Counted from the stretch's first letter, positions 31,103 through 39,301 are shown. The stretch is 62,318 bases of DNA from Streptomyces rugosispiralis (GCF_024505145.1 NZ_JANIAA010000051.1:1-62318), one strand, 5' to 3'. Made by a program: numbers and translations. The notes: generated by a model from the letters alone, not told the origin.

Positions 31103-32719
31103 GTGGGGAAGCAGAAGGGGTTCGGGCCGGTGCAGCTGGCCGACCACGCGGGGCTGGCCCGCTGGCAGGTGGACCGGGGCCTGGTGAAGGGGCTAGTGCC
31201 TCGGCCGGCGCTGCCTTCGGGGCGGTGGTCGGATGAGCAGGCGGACGACGTCGCCGCGCGGTGCGGGGAGATCCGCGAGGTTCTCGGCGACCGGCAGGGG
31301 TTCGGGGCAAAGCGCACGGCCGAACTCCTGCAGGAGGCCACCGGGGTGGAGCTGTGGTCGTGCGACGTTGAGCAGCTCGCAGCGCGCGGGCTGATCGAGG
31401 AGACGGGGGAGTGGAAGGACCACACCCTGTACGACCCCCGGGTGGCTGCTGCCCCGTCAGCGGAGGTCGCCGAAGCGCTGCGCGAGATCGTCGAGCAGCG
31501 GGTGGCCTGGTACGCGTCGAGTGCCACCCGGGAGGCGGCGGCCGGGCGCTGCGGCTGGACGGAGCTGGAGTTCGAGAACCGGGCCCGGGAGGCGGGCATG
31601 AAGCCGGGGCAGTTCGGCCGGTGGTCGCTGGAGGGCATCGAGCGCCTGGCCGGGGTCGAGGAACCCGATGTCGCCGGGGCGCGGATGCTCGGCCCGGATG
31701 AGGCGGCGGAGTACATGAGCGTGAGGCGCCGGGAGTTCGACTACTGCATCGAGGCTGGGTGGCTGGCGCCCGTCTCGCAAATCAGGCGCACCGTGTGGTC
31801 GGGGCAGTACCGCGGCTACAACAAGACGGTGACGGTGCCGCTGTACCGGGCGGCGGACCTGGACGCGGTGCTGCGGATTGAGGACGTCGAGTGGGACACG
31901 GTCCGCACGCTCAAGCCCCGGCAGGTCTCCCCTCTGCGGAAGTTCGCCTCCCAGGCGCCGAAGAGGGCGGAGGCGGTGCGCGCGTTCGTCGAGCAGCTGC
32001 GCGCCGACCACGGCCTGGTCGCCTGGTGCCGGTACGCCAACCTGGCCAACCGCTGGATCGTCGACTGGGAGCCGCGCGAGGACGGCACGCCGACGGTCGA
32101 GGACGTCCAGGCGCTGGTCGCTGCCGATGCCGGACTGGCGCCGCACGCCGACACCGTGCAGCTGCTCGGCGAGGTGGGCCACGTCGTGCACTGGGCGCGG
32201 AAGATGCTGCAGCCCGGCGCCGCCGTGCTGATCGACACGGAGACGCACGCCCTGTGGGGCAGCGTCATGGACGTCGCCGTGGTGGACTGCGCGACTGGCG
32301 AGACGCTGCTGAACACGCTGGTGAACCCGGAAATCCCGGTGACCGACGGTGCGTTCGAGGTGCACCGCATCAGTGACGAGATGGTCGCCGACGCGCCCAC
32401 CTTCGACCAGGTGCTGCCGGATCTGCTGAGGGTCACGGCCGGCCGGAGGATCCTCGCCTACAACGAGGAGTACGACCGCGAGACCATCAAGGGCGACTGC
32501 CGACGGCTGGAACTGTCGGCGGGCCACCTGGGGCGGAGCGCGAACTGGGACTGTGTCATGGAGGCCCGGTCGACCTGGGAGGGCCTGCGCGAGTGGCTGC
32601 CGCTCAACGGCAGGCATCGGGCCCTCGGGGACGTGCTGGCCGCGCTCGACGTCCTCCGTCAGCTCGCTGTCGCTCCCTCTTGGGCGCAGCCGAAGGAAGC
32701 GGAGAAGGTGAGTGCCTGA
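31103..32719 (+). CDS. DEDDh 3'-5' exonuclease with long N-terminal DNA-binding region
   Basis: The C-terminal 180 residues are a DnaQ-like exonuclease: VLIDTETHALWG near residue 375 (D-x-E), a second Asp region in ILAYNEEYDRETIK near 450 (N-x4-D) and RHRALGDVLAALDVLR near 504 (H-x4-D). The first 370 residues contain several small helix-turn-helix-like units (for example QLADHAGLARWQVDRGLVKG and EAAEYMSVRRREFDYCIEAG), so the protein may bind DNA before trimming it. GTG 31103 has GGAAGGAG at the right distance. Such exonucleases on plasmids may act in replication, repair or nucleic-acid turnover. Confidence 0.75.
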   Translation: MGKQKGFGPVQLADHAGLARWQVDRGLVKGLVPRPALPSGRWSDEQADDVAARCGEIREVLGDRQGFGAKRTAELLQEATGVELWSCDVEQLAARGLIEETGEWKDHTLYDPRVAAAPSAEVAEALREIVEQRVAWYASSATREAAAGRCGWTELEFENRAREAGMKPGQFGRWSLEGIERLAGVEEPDVAGARMLGPDEAAEYMSVRRREFDYCIEAGWLAPVSQIRRTVWSGQYRGYNKTVTVPLYRAADLDAVLRIEDVEWDTVRTLKPRQVSPLRKFASQAPKRAEAVRAFVEQLRADHGLVAWCRYANLANRWIVDWEPREDGTPTVEDVQALVAADAGLAPHADTVQLLGEVGHVVHWARKMLQPGAAVLIDTETHALWGSVMDVAVVDCATGETLLNTLVNPEIPVTDGAFEVHRISDEMVADAPTFDQVLPDLLRVTAGRRILAYNEEYDRETIKGDCRRLELSAGHLGRSANWDCVMEARSTWEGLREWLPLNGRHRALGDVLAALDVLRQLAVAPSWAQPKEAEKVSA

Positions 32720-32997
32720 TGCCGCAGATCCGTCTCATGGGCTCGGACTCAGACGACGTGCAGCGCACGGCCGACGCGGTCGTGCGGGCGCTGCGGGCCT
32801 GGCCCGAGTGCCGGGTGGGGGACGTCTCCAGCCCGGTGCCCAACCGGCGCGGGTCCGGGTGCCGCATCTACATCGAGGTCTTGGCCGACGTCGTCACGGA
32901 CGGGGTCGAGGTGACGGTCGAGCGGAATGACCAGCCGCCGCGGCGGCAATCGCGCGGAGCCCTGCCCTCCGGGCGCGGCCGTCGGCTGCCCCGGTGA
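32719..32997 (+). CDS. Hypothetical protein, 92 aa
   Basis: The ATG overlaps the stop codon of the exonuclease gene (TGATG), so the two are co-translated. The first 70 residues look like a small alpha/beta domain (IRLMGSDSDDVQRTADAVVR and CRIYIEVLADVVTDGVEVTV). The end is Arg/Pro-rich. No family recognised. Confidence 0.6.
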   Translation: MPQIRLMGSDSDDVQRTADAVVRALRAWPECRVGDVSSPVPNRRGSGCRIYIEVLADVVTDGVEVTVERNDQPPRRQSRGALPSGRGRRLPR

Positions 32998-33038
32998 CGG
33001 CACCTCATTCCGGGGCGAATTTCAGGAACCCAAGCAGG

Positions 33039-33239
33039 TCACGCCGCCGGGGGTGGGGCGCCGAGCACGCCCCGCTCGCGCAGCTGCTCCAGCTCCGGCA
33101 GCCCGCCCCGGTACAGGGGCGCGGCATCGACGTCGGCCTGGCTCGCGCGGACACGGTGAAGCGGGTCCGTGCCGTGCGAGGGCCCGGCGATGCCCTCGGA
33201 CTGTGGGCCGTGGCCCAGCGGCCGGCGTGCGGTGGTCAT
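33039..33239 (-). CDS. Small hypothetical protein, 66 aa
   Basis: A Pro/Gly/Arg-rich small protein (ADVDAAPLYRGGLPELEQL). Its ATG has no ribosome-binding site, but TACGAT ends 7 nt upstream, the same leaderless pattern as several other genes here, which supports it. The family is unknown. Confidence 0.45.
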   Translation of the reverse strand: MTTARRPLGHGPQSEGIAGPSHGTDPLHRVRASQADVDAAPLYRGGLPELEQLRERGVLGAPPPAA

Positions 33240-33291
33240 GCCGATGATCGTACGGACTGCGCCCCTGGGGTGCGGTCGAGTTGAGCAGCGT

Positions 33292-33316
33292 GGCCCTCAT
33301 GCGAGGGCCCGTTTTT
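33292..33316. terminator. Bidirectional hairpin with T-run
   Basis: GGCCCTC-ATGC-GAGGGCC (33292-33309) is followed on the plus strand by CGTTTTTATAA, a rare T-rich tail for this molecule. It ends the minus-strand caspase-like gene (stop at 33341) and could also stop plus-strand transcription. Confidence 0.55.
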
Positions 33317-33340
33317 ATAAGAGGGCCGTTACGGCGCAGG

Positions 33341-34765
33341 TCAGCGCCTGCTGGGCGCGTTGCCCAGGAACTCCAGCCGCTGCTGGGCAGTCGACAGGTG
33401 TCTGCGGTCGAGCGAGGGAAGAGCCCGCAGCAGGCTGATCAGTTCGGGGCCGCACTCACGGGCTTTCTCCGGGTCGCTGATCTGGCTCCAGCAGTAGTGG
33501 GCGCTCTTGCCGGTGGCGACGACTTCCGGGGCGTCGGCGGGCTGGTGAGCGAGGCGAGTGCGGCCCGCGCTGATCCACAGCTGCGTTGCCAGCAGGAAGT
33601 TTTCCTGTTGTTTGGCGAGGTCGGCCCGGATCTCAACCCACTGGGTGGCCTGCGGCGAGCTGATGCCGTAGGTCTGCAACGCGTTCGTCTCCCACGCCTG
33701 AGCAAGCCGGGCGGCCTCGTTGAACTGCCCCTGCTGGGCCAGGGCGTAGATGTGCGGCCGGGGATCCGGCTGCGTTTGCGGGGACGGCTGCGGCTGCTGG
33801 ACCGGCACCGGGGTCTGAGCCGGGACCGGCGGGGACTCGGGGAGTTCTGTGAGCTGCTGCCGGTGTGGCGGCGGGGGAGCCTGCGGGCCGGGCCGAGTGG
33901 ATGCCGGCACGGACGGAGCCATGGGAAGGTCCGGCCGGGGAGCCGGGGGCCTGTGTCCTGGCGCGGCGTCCCGGCGGCGTCTGTGCAGGCCCCGGATGAA
34001 GTCCGCGTCCCCGGCGAGGATGCGCTGCAGGTTCGTCATGGGCGGGCGGGTGGTCTGCTGGGCAGCGTGCCGGGCGGCAACCGCCGGCACGGTGCTCCCC
34101 TGGGCGGAGGGCACGAGGAGCGTGCCGGGCGGCAGCGCGGCGGCGCCCACGGTCAGCGCGTGCAGCCGGGCGTTGGTGGGCCGCTGCGGGTTGCGGCGCA
34201 GTTGATCGATCCAGGTCCGGGTGTAGGGGCTGACCGGGCCGCTGCTGGGCCCATGGGCATCAGGCGGGGCGATCGCACCGAAGACCTCGACGGAACTGGC
34301 GGCGGACAGCGCGCCGTATTCCTGGAGCAGGGGCCAGGCGTGTTTGTCCGCGACGAGGTCGAGGAGCAGCGTGGAGGTGCCGGGCGGTCGTCTGGACAAC
34401 TCGGCGTGGATCCATGACCACGGCAGTGCGGCGTAGCGGGTATTCGAGCCGCTGGTGCTGGTCAGGGCGAGGTAGATCTCGTTGGTCCTGCGGTCGGTCG
34501 TCAGGCGCCCGGACAGGTACAGCAGCAGCGGGCCGGGGGCGGCGGCAGCGATGCTCAGCCGCAGCCGGAGGCTGTTCTGGTCGGTGACTCCGTCCAGGTG
34601 AACCAGGTCGGCGGGTATCTGGGCGACGCCGAGCAGTACGGGGGTGGGCACGGTGGCGAGGGCGGCGAGGTTTCCACTGGGGAGGACCTGAACGGTGCGG
34701 CGGCGCACCGCGCGGTCTCCCGCGATCAGGAGTACATGGCCGCGTTCTGCTCCGTTGCCCCACAT
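33341..34765 (-). CDS. Caspase-like pseudoenzyme with Pro-rich linker and helical C-terminus
   Basis: The first 190 residues resemble a caspase/metacaspase fold: LLIAGDRAVRRRT at the N-terminal strand, LLLYLSGRLTTDRRTNEIYL near 82 (the usual SGHG has SGRL), then YAALPWSWIHAEL and TLLLDLVADKHAW near 131 (the usual DxC/DxS has DLVAD). Both catalytic residues (His and Cys) are therefore absent, and a pseudo-peptidase is inferred. A linker of about 100 residues rich in Pro and Gln follows, then about 140 residues of helical, TPR-like repeats. The ATG has no ribosome-binding site; TACGGT ends 6 nt before it, indicating a leaderless mRNA. Confidence 0.6.
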   Translation of the reverse strand: MWGNGAERGHVLLIAGDRAVRRRTVQVLPSGNLAALATVPTPVLLGVAQIPADLVHLDGVTDQNSLRLRLSIAAAAPGPLLLYLSGRLTTDRRTNEIYLALTSTSGSNTRYAALPWSWIHAELSRRPPGTSTLLLDLVADKHAWPLLQEYGALSAASSVEVFGAIAPPDAHGPSSGPVSPYTRTWIDQLRRNPQRPTNARLHALTVGAAALPPGTLLVPSAQGSTVPAVAARHAAQQTTRPPMTNLQRILAGDADFIRGLHRRRRDAAPGHRPPAPRPDLPMAPSVPASTRPGPQAPPPPHRQQLTELPESPPVPAQTPVPVQQPQPSPQTQPDPRPHIYALAQQGQFNEAARLAQAWETNALQTYGISSPQATQWVEIRADLAKQQENFLLATQLWISAGRTRLAHQPADAPEVVATGKSAHYCWSQISDPEKARECGPELISLLRALPSLDRRHLSTAQQRLEFLGNAPSRR

Positions 34766-34834
34766 GGACGCACCGTAACGGACATGCGTTGGCCCCGGCG
34801 GAGCACCGCCGGGGCCTGTCGCGCATCGGATGGG

Positions 34835-35308
34835 CTACAGATCGATGTCGATGTCGTCGTCGAGGTCGATGTCCGGGACGTCAACCGCGGCGGGCGCGGC
34901 CGGGGCGGGCGGAAGTTCCTGCTCGTGCAGGTGCAGGGTCTTGAGTTCTTCGGCCCGCTCGCCGAGGACAACCGTGTCCACGTAGAGGGCCTGGTGTTCC
35001 ACGTCGGTGGGCGCGGCGGGCCCGGTGAGGGTCTCCCATACACGTCCGACGGCACTCGGGCTCAGCTCGCGGGAGTTGGTGACCTCCTCGGTGTTGCGCA
35101 GGCCCTCGCCGAAGTCGAACTCGGCCCAGATCCGTTCCTGGCTCGTTCCCCTGACGACACCGCGGGTGTACTGGGTGTCGCCCACCCGTCGGGTGTCGCT
35201 GATCTCGATGTCGTCCCACGTCGTCAGGTCCACCGGGCCCACATCGTCGGTGCTGTTCTCGCGGTCGTAGAGCAGCTCGGCCGGGGGTGGGGGTTCCTGG
35301 TTCGTCAC
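34835..35308 (-). CDS. Hypothetical protein with acidic -DIDL tail
   Basis: A 157-residue soluble protein. GTG 35308 has AAGGAG 6 nt upstream. The body (TWDDIEISDTRRVGDTQYTR) is acidic and strand-rich; the last residues read VDVPDIDLDDDIDIDL, one of six proteins here with this type of end. It is the last gene of the long minus-strand operon. The family is unknown. Confidence 0.65.
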   Translation of the reverse strand: MTNQEPPPPAELLYDRENSTDDVGPVDLTTWDDIEISDTRRVGDTQYTRGVVRGTSQERIWAEFDFGEGLRNTEEVTNSRELSPSAVGRVWETLTGPAAPTDVEHQALYVDTVVLGERAEELKTLHLHEQELPPAPAAPAAVDVPDIDLDDDIDIDL

Positions 35309-35364
35309 GTTGGTCTCCTTCTGGGCCAGAGCCCCGCCGGGGCTGTGGCTGGTGGTCGGATCGG

Positions 35365-35739
35365 CTACAGGTCGAGGTCGTGTTCTTCCTCGACGTCCCG
35401 TGTGTCCTCCGTCGAGGTCGTCTCGTAGTTGCGGGGGTGGTCGGCGTGGTCGAGAGCGCGTTCGGCTGCTTTCCGGGCCTGGGTGCCGCCGTGTTCCGTG
35501 GCGGCGGCTTTGATGTCGTCGGTGCTGAGTCCGCCTGCGCCGATCAGGTGCTTGGCGTGGTGTGCGGTCAGTTCGTAGGCGGCGACGTTGCTCTGGGCGA
35601 TCTGCTCGCCCTTGTCGCTGGCCTGCTCTAACACGGTGGCCTGCTGGTCGAGGGAGGTGAGAACGGGCAGCACCGCGGCGGCGGCCTGCTCGCGCTCGGT
35701 GGGCTCCGTGTCGGCCGGGGTGCGGGCGGTATCGGTCAT
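35365..35739 (-). CDS. Helical protein with acidic -DLDL tail
   Basis: A 124-residue helical protein with GGAAGGA before its ATG. It has Ala/Gln-rich helices (AAAAVLPVLTSLDQQATVLE and QIAQSNVAAYELTAHHAKHL), reminiscent of small WXG100-like or coiled proteins but without the W-x-G motif. It ends RDVEEEHDLDL, matching the shared acidic tail. It lies between two other tail-bearing genes. Confidence 0.65.
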   Translation of the reverse strand: MTDTARTPADTEPTEREQAAAAVLPVLTSLDQQATVLEQASDKGEQIAQSNVAAYELTAHHAKHLIGAGGLSTDDIKAAATEHGGTQARKAAERALDHADHPRNYETTSTEDTRDVEEEHDLDL

Positions 35740-35759
35740 GCGAAGTCCTTCCTGCCGGG

Positions 35760-36389
35760 TCAGAGGTCGATGTCGTCGTCGAACTCGTACTCAAGGGCGG
35801 GCTGAAGGCTGTGCTGGTGCGCTTCGGGGGTGGTGATATCGGGGGAGGTGGGCAGCCACAGCCCCTGGTCGAGTTCGAAGTCGCCCATGGCGGCGCGGAC
35901 ATCGGTGCCGGTGAGGAGGTCGCCGCGGTCGGCCATCGCGTCGGCGACGGCGCGGGCGGTGTCGACGAATCCCGGGCTGTGCAGGATCTGCAGACCGACG
36001 TCATAGGCGAGGTCGGCATCGACTCGGTAGCCCTGGGCGGCTGCGTCGGGAATGAGGTCGGCTGCCATCTGCCGGTCGGCGGCCCCACAGGCCAGCGTGA
36101 ACGCATGGGCGAGGGCGTCGGGGTAACCGCGTTCGCGCAGTTCGTGGGCTCCGCCCTCCGAGCCGATCGCATAGACGGTGGCTTGGTGCTGGGAGTCGCC
36201 GAGCCCGTTGCGGTATTGGCCGCCGTGCGCGACGTGCGGGTCGACGTTGGCCCAGACGTCGATGACCGGGATCCCCAGGGCCTCGCTCGCGGTGACGTGG
36301 GTGCTCTCGTGCATCCGAGTGGCCTGTGCCCAGTCCCGGGGGTCGATGACCATGTGCCATCCCGGTTGGAGGAGATCCATGGGCCCCAT
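35760..36389 (-). CDS. HExxH metalloprotease-like protein with acidic -DIDL tail
   Basis: The 209-residue protein has an HExxH zinc-binding motif (RMHESTHVTASEALGIPV, H27-E28-x-x-H31) followed by a beta-rich segment and an Ala/Asp helix (ACGAADRQMAADLI), a pattern seen in FtsH/M41-like peptidase domains on mobile elements. A third ligand cannot be fixed by eye. It ends LEYEFDDDIDL. The ATG overlaps the stop of the upstream gene (TGATG). If the tail is a secretion signal, this would be a candidate effector protease; that is inference. Confidence 0.6.
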   Translation of the reverse strand: MGPMDLLQPGWHMVIDPRDWAQATRMHESTHVTASEALGIPVIDVWANVDPHVAHGGQYRNGLGDSQHQATVYAIGSEGGAHELRERGYPDALAHAFTLACGAADRQMAADLIPDAAAQGYRVDADLAYDVGLQILHSPGFVDTARAVADAMADRGDLLTGTDVRAAMGDFELDQGLWLPTSPDITTPEAHQHSLQPALEYEFDDDIDL

Positions 36390-36799
36390 CACAGGTCGAT
36401 CTCCTGCTCCTCGTAGGAGATGTCGGATGGGGCTCCGGGTAAGTCGGCCGGGAGCTGGCCGGGAGATATCCATACAGGACCGTCGGCGCCGTGCACGGTG
36501 AGCTGGCCTCCGGTCAGCTCGGCGACGATGCGGTTCTTGTAGACGACCGCGCCGTTGTCGAGGACCTGAAAGGCGGTGCTGTGGCGGGGATCTGCGGTGG
36601 GCGGGACCGCGTCCTGGGGGCCGAGCCCGCTGTCGGACACAATCCTGCGGCCGTCGATCGTCAAGCCCCGGTGGTCGACAGCGACCTCGTGACCGCGGCG
36701 CTGCACGACCATCCGATGCTGCTGCCAGTCGCCCCGGGTGTGCTCGCGCCAACTGTGTTCGCCGTCCTCGTAGTAGCGCGGGTGCATGCCCCTGGTCAT
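36389..36799 (-). CDS. Hypothetical protein with acidic -EIDL tail
   Basis: A 136-residue protein; the start at 36799 overlaps the upstream stop (ATGA). It is beta-rich (HEVAVDHRGLTIDGRRIVSD and VLDNGAVVYKNRIVAELTGG) and ends SDISYEEQEIDL, the shared acidic tail. No family was recognised. Confidence 0.65.
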   Translation of the reverse strand: MTRGMHPRYYEDGEHSWREHTRGDWQQHRMVVQRRGHEVAVDHRGLTIDGRRIVSDSGLGPQDAVPPTADPRHSTAFQVLDNGAVVYKNRIVAELTGGQLTVHGADGPVWISPGQLPADLPGAPSDISYEEQEIDL

Positions 36800-37659
36800 C
36801 GGCGCCCCCGGCTTTCGCGTTCGGCGGCGGACGGCTCGCGCGGGGCGTCGGCGGTGGCGTGCCACAGGGCTTCGAGATCGAAGTCGTCGTCCTGCGCCGA
36901 TACGGCCAGTTGCTGCGGATCGTGGTGGGTGGTGTGTCCGGCAGCGCGCAGCAGGGCCTTGACGTCCAGCTCTTGCCCGGGGGCGAGGCTGCGGGTGTCC
37001 CGGGCGAGCAGCGCTTCTTGGGTGCGGGCCTCGGAGGCTGCGACGATCGCGTCGATCTGGTGGGCGGCCGTGCGCTCGGCGGAGTGGGCGATCTCCACAG
37101 CGGCGGAGGTCTTCAGGGCGGTGTCACGCAGGGAGTTGAGGCCGCGCAGCTGTTCCAGCTGGATCGTGCGCTCGTGCTCGGACTGGAGCTGTCGGTCCTT
37201 GCGCCAGTGGGGCACGCACAGGCCGTAGACGGCGGCGATGCCCAGCAGCCACATCAGCACCCTGACCGGCCAGTGCGGTGTCCAGGCGGCGATGCCCAGC
37301 AGGCCGAACGCGGCGCCGGCACCGAAGGCGGCCGTCATGACGCCGGAACTGCCGTGCTGGCGGGAGGCGGCGACGAGCCCGGTCGCGCCGGACAGGGCGG
37401 TGAGCACGCCCATGAGCCACAGCGGCTCGGTGCTGCCCGCCTCGAGCTGCTCGTGCCATGCGGCGGCCAGTCCCCATGCCGCGGAGGTCACCAGTCCCGG
37501 GGCGATCCGGCGGAAGTGGTGGCCGAGCCAGCGCAGCCCGCCGCTGGGCGGCAGGGGTGCGGTGCCCGGGTGGATGGGGGCGGTGATGTGCTGCTCGGTC
37601 TCGGCCAGGTAGAGAGCGGGGGCGAACGGGGGCGGAGGAGTCTGCTCGCGCTGGGTCAC
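36796..37659 (-). CDS. Four-helix membrane protein with cytoplasmic coiled tail
   Basis: The 287-residue protein has about four membrane segments between residues 55 and 165 (for example PLWLMGVLTALSGATGLVAA and VLMWLLGIAAVYGLCV). A charged helical tail follows (SEHERTIQLEQLRGLNSLRD). Near the end it has AQDDDFDLEALWHATAD, an internal version of the acidic motif found at the C-termini of its neighbours. It resembles transfer-associated membrane proteins of Streptomyces plasmids and may form the membrane part of the machinery the tail proteins contact. GTG overlaps the upstream stop. Confidence 0.65.
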   Translation of the reverse strand: MTQREQTPPPPFAPALYLAETEQHITAPIHPGTAPLPPSGGLRWLGHHFRRIAPGLVTSAAWGLAAAWHEQLEAGSTEPLWLMGVLTALSGATGLVAASRQHGSSGVMTAAFGAGAAFGLLGIAAWTPHWPVRVLMWLLGIAAVYGLCVPHWRKDRQLQSEHERTIQLEQLRGLNSLRDTALKTSAAVEIAHSAERTAAHQIDAIVAASEARTQEALLARDTRSLAPGQELDVKALLRAAGHTTHHDPQQLAVSAQDDDFDLEALWHATADAPREPSAAERESRGRR

Positions 37660-38750
37660 AGGTCAATCTCCATCTCGTGTGCGGGGGCGGGAATTTCGCG
37701 GGTGGGGGAGGGAGCGGCTGGAGCGGGCTCCTTGTCGCTGGCCAGCTCCGGCTCGCGTTCGGCGTGCTGGATGCGCTGGTGGTCGGCCTGGACCGGTTCC
37801 AGGGCCTGCCCGGCGTGGTCGACCAGGGCGGTGACCGGCAGGGCCGGGTGGCGGGCGTAGTTGCGCAGGTCGTGACCGGCTGCGTCGAGCCGGTCGAGGG
37901 CGGCGGTGTGCAGGACCTGCTCGGCGGTGTAGGCGGCGCTGCCGCCCATCCCGGCCTCCTGCAGCTCGGCGAGGACCTGGTCGCTGGGCTGCGGCCCGGG
38001 GTGACGCTGGGCCTCCCACGCGACGGTCAGCGGGTCGATGGGGGCGTGCCGCTCGTCGAGCGTGCGCATCGCCTGGTAGACGGCGGCCAGCTGCGGGTGG
38101 GAGAAGTCCCGGTCCTCAAGCCAGCCGGTGACCTCGCGCAGCTGGCGGGGCTCGTAGAGCAGGGAAGCAACGGTCTCGCCCTCGGCCTGAATGTCGACCC
38201 GGGCCCGCTCGGTTCGGGGCACCGGGGTGACCTCCTGCTCGGGCGTGGTGTCGAGCAGGTTGCGCACGGTCTCCGGCGCGGTCTTCCAGGCGGCGTCCAG
38301 CTGGGCGAGGCGCTGCCCGGTCCTGTCGGCCTGCTCCAGCGCCTTGAGGGCCTGGTCGACCTCGGCCTGCCGGGCGGTGTCCCGCAGCGTCTCGCCGGCG
38401 TGCTCGACGGCCCGGTGGATCGCGGCCTCCAGCACCATTCCGCCGTACAGCGGGGCGGTTCGGGGGTTCGGGCAGACGCCGGCGTTGGCCAGGTTGGACA
38501 GGCGGGACGGGGTGAGGGTCTGCCGGATGCCCGGCTCCTCGATCTTCGCCACAGCCGCGGTGACGGCGGCCGGGACGTCATTCGGGGCGACCTTGGAGAA
38601 GTCGACCTGGTGCAGCGTCTGCCACAGGGCGGCGTAGTCCGGGCGGGAGAAGGTGCCCGGCGGTATCCAGCGCATCGAGGGCAGCGCCTCGGGGCGGTGC
38701 AGCATCGCCCCGAGCAGCGCTTCCTCGGCCTTGAGCGTCAGCTTCTTCAC
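37656..38750 (-). CDS. Tandem DnaB N-terminal-like domains without helicase, acidic -EIDL tail
   Basis: The 364-residue protein contains two copies of the DnaB N-terminal domain: AEEALLGAMLHRPEALPSMR near residue 7 and GETVASLLYEPRQLREVTGW near 190, the latter continuing with DFSHPQLAAVYQAMRTLDER and IDPLTVAWEAQRHPG. In DnaB this domain binds primase and stabilises the hexamer. The helicase ATPase is missing. The last residues are APAHEMEIDL, the shared tail. It may recruit or inhibit the replicative helicase or primase. GTG start overlaps the upstream gene (GTGA). Confidence 0.7.
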   Translation of the reverse strand: MKKLTLKAEEALLGAMLHRPEALPSMRWIPPGTFSRPDYAALWQTLHQVDFSKVAPNDVPAAVTAAVAKIEEPGIRQTLTPSRLSNLANAGVCPNPRTAPLYGGMVLEAAIHRAVEHAGETLRDTARQAEVDQALKALEQADRTGQRLAQLDAAWKTAPETVRNLLDTTPEQEVTPVPRTERARVDIQAEGETVASLLYEPRQLREVTGWLEDRDFSHPQLAAVYQAMRTLDERHAPIDPLTVAWEAQRHPGPQPSDQVLAELQEAGMGGSAAYTAEQVLHTAALDRLDAAGHDLRNYARHPALPVTALVDHAGQALEPVQADHQRIQHAEREPELASDKEPAPAAPSPTREIPAPAHEMEIDL

Positions 38751-39301
38751 CGGACCACCCCGCCCGGCTCGTACGGGTGCAGGGGCACGACCGCCGGGAG
38801 GTACAGCGGGTGGCGCGGGTGCCCGGCCTTGGTGGTGCCCAGGGACCACAGCCGAGCGCCGTGGGCGGTGAGGGCCTTCTCGACGGTGGCGGCGCGCTGG
38901 AGCCTGCCCCACGCACCCCAGCCGACGGTGAGGTCGTGGGCGGCCTCGGCCAGCAGCTGCAGCAGCGCGTCGTTGTGGGCGCCGACGGTGTCGAGCAGCC
39001 CGGTGGTGAGGATGCTGGGGTCGGTGGACCGGACGGCGAACAGGTTGGCCAGCACCAGCCCGCCGTGTCCGTCGCGCTGGGCGAAGCCGACCAGTCGCCG
39101 GACCGTGGGGTCGTCCTGGTCGGCGGTGGCCATCGACGGGTTGAGCAGGACATAGACGCGGTGCGGTCCGGGTGCCCAGGTGCGGGTCAGGGCGTAGCGG
39201 TGGACCAGGTCGGGGCTGAACACAGCGGTACCGGCGGCCCCCTGCTGATGAGTCAGGCCCTGGTCAGCGGCCCACGCATGGATCTGCTCAGGCAGCGTCA
39301 C
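38747..39301 (-). CDS. DUF1643 family protein
   Basis: The 184-residue protein matches DUF1643: RYALTRTWAPGPHRVYVLLN with NPSMATADQDDPTVRRLVGF, then LANLFAVRSTDPSIL, VGWGAWGR and SLGTTKAGHPRHPLYLP. These proteins are common on phages and plasmids; the function is unknown, though the fold suggests a nucleic-acid- or nucleotide-related role. It is coupled to both neighbours by short overlaps. Confidence 0.8.
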   Translation of the reverse strand: MTLPEQIHAWAADQGLTHQQGAAGTAVFSPDLVHRYALTRTWAPGPHRVYVLLNPSMATADQDDPTVRRLVGFAQRDGHGGLVLANLFAVRSTDPSILTTGLLDTVGAHNDALLQLLAEAAHDLTVGWGAWGRLQRAATVEKALTAHGARLWSLGTTKAGHPRHPLYLPAVVPLHPYEPGGVVR

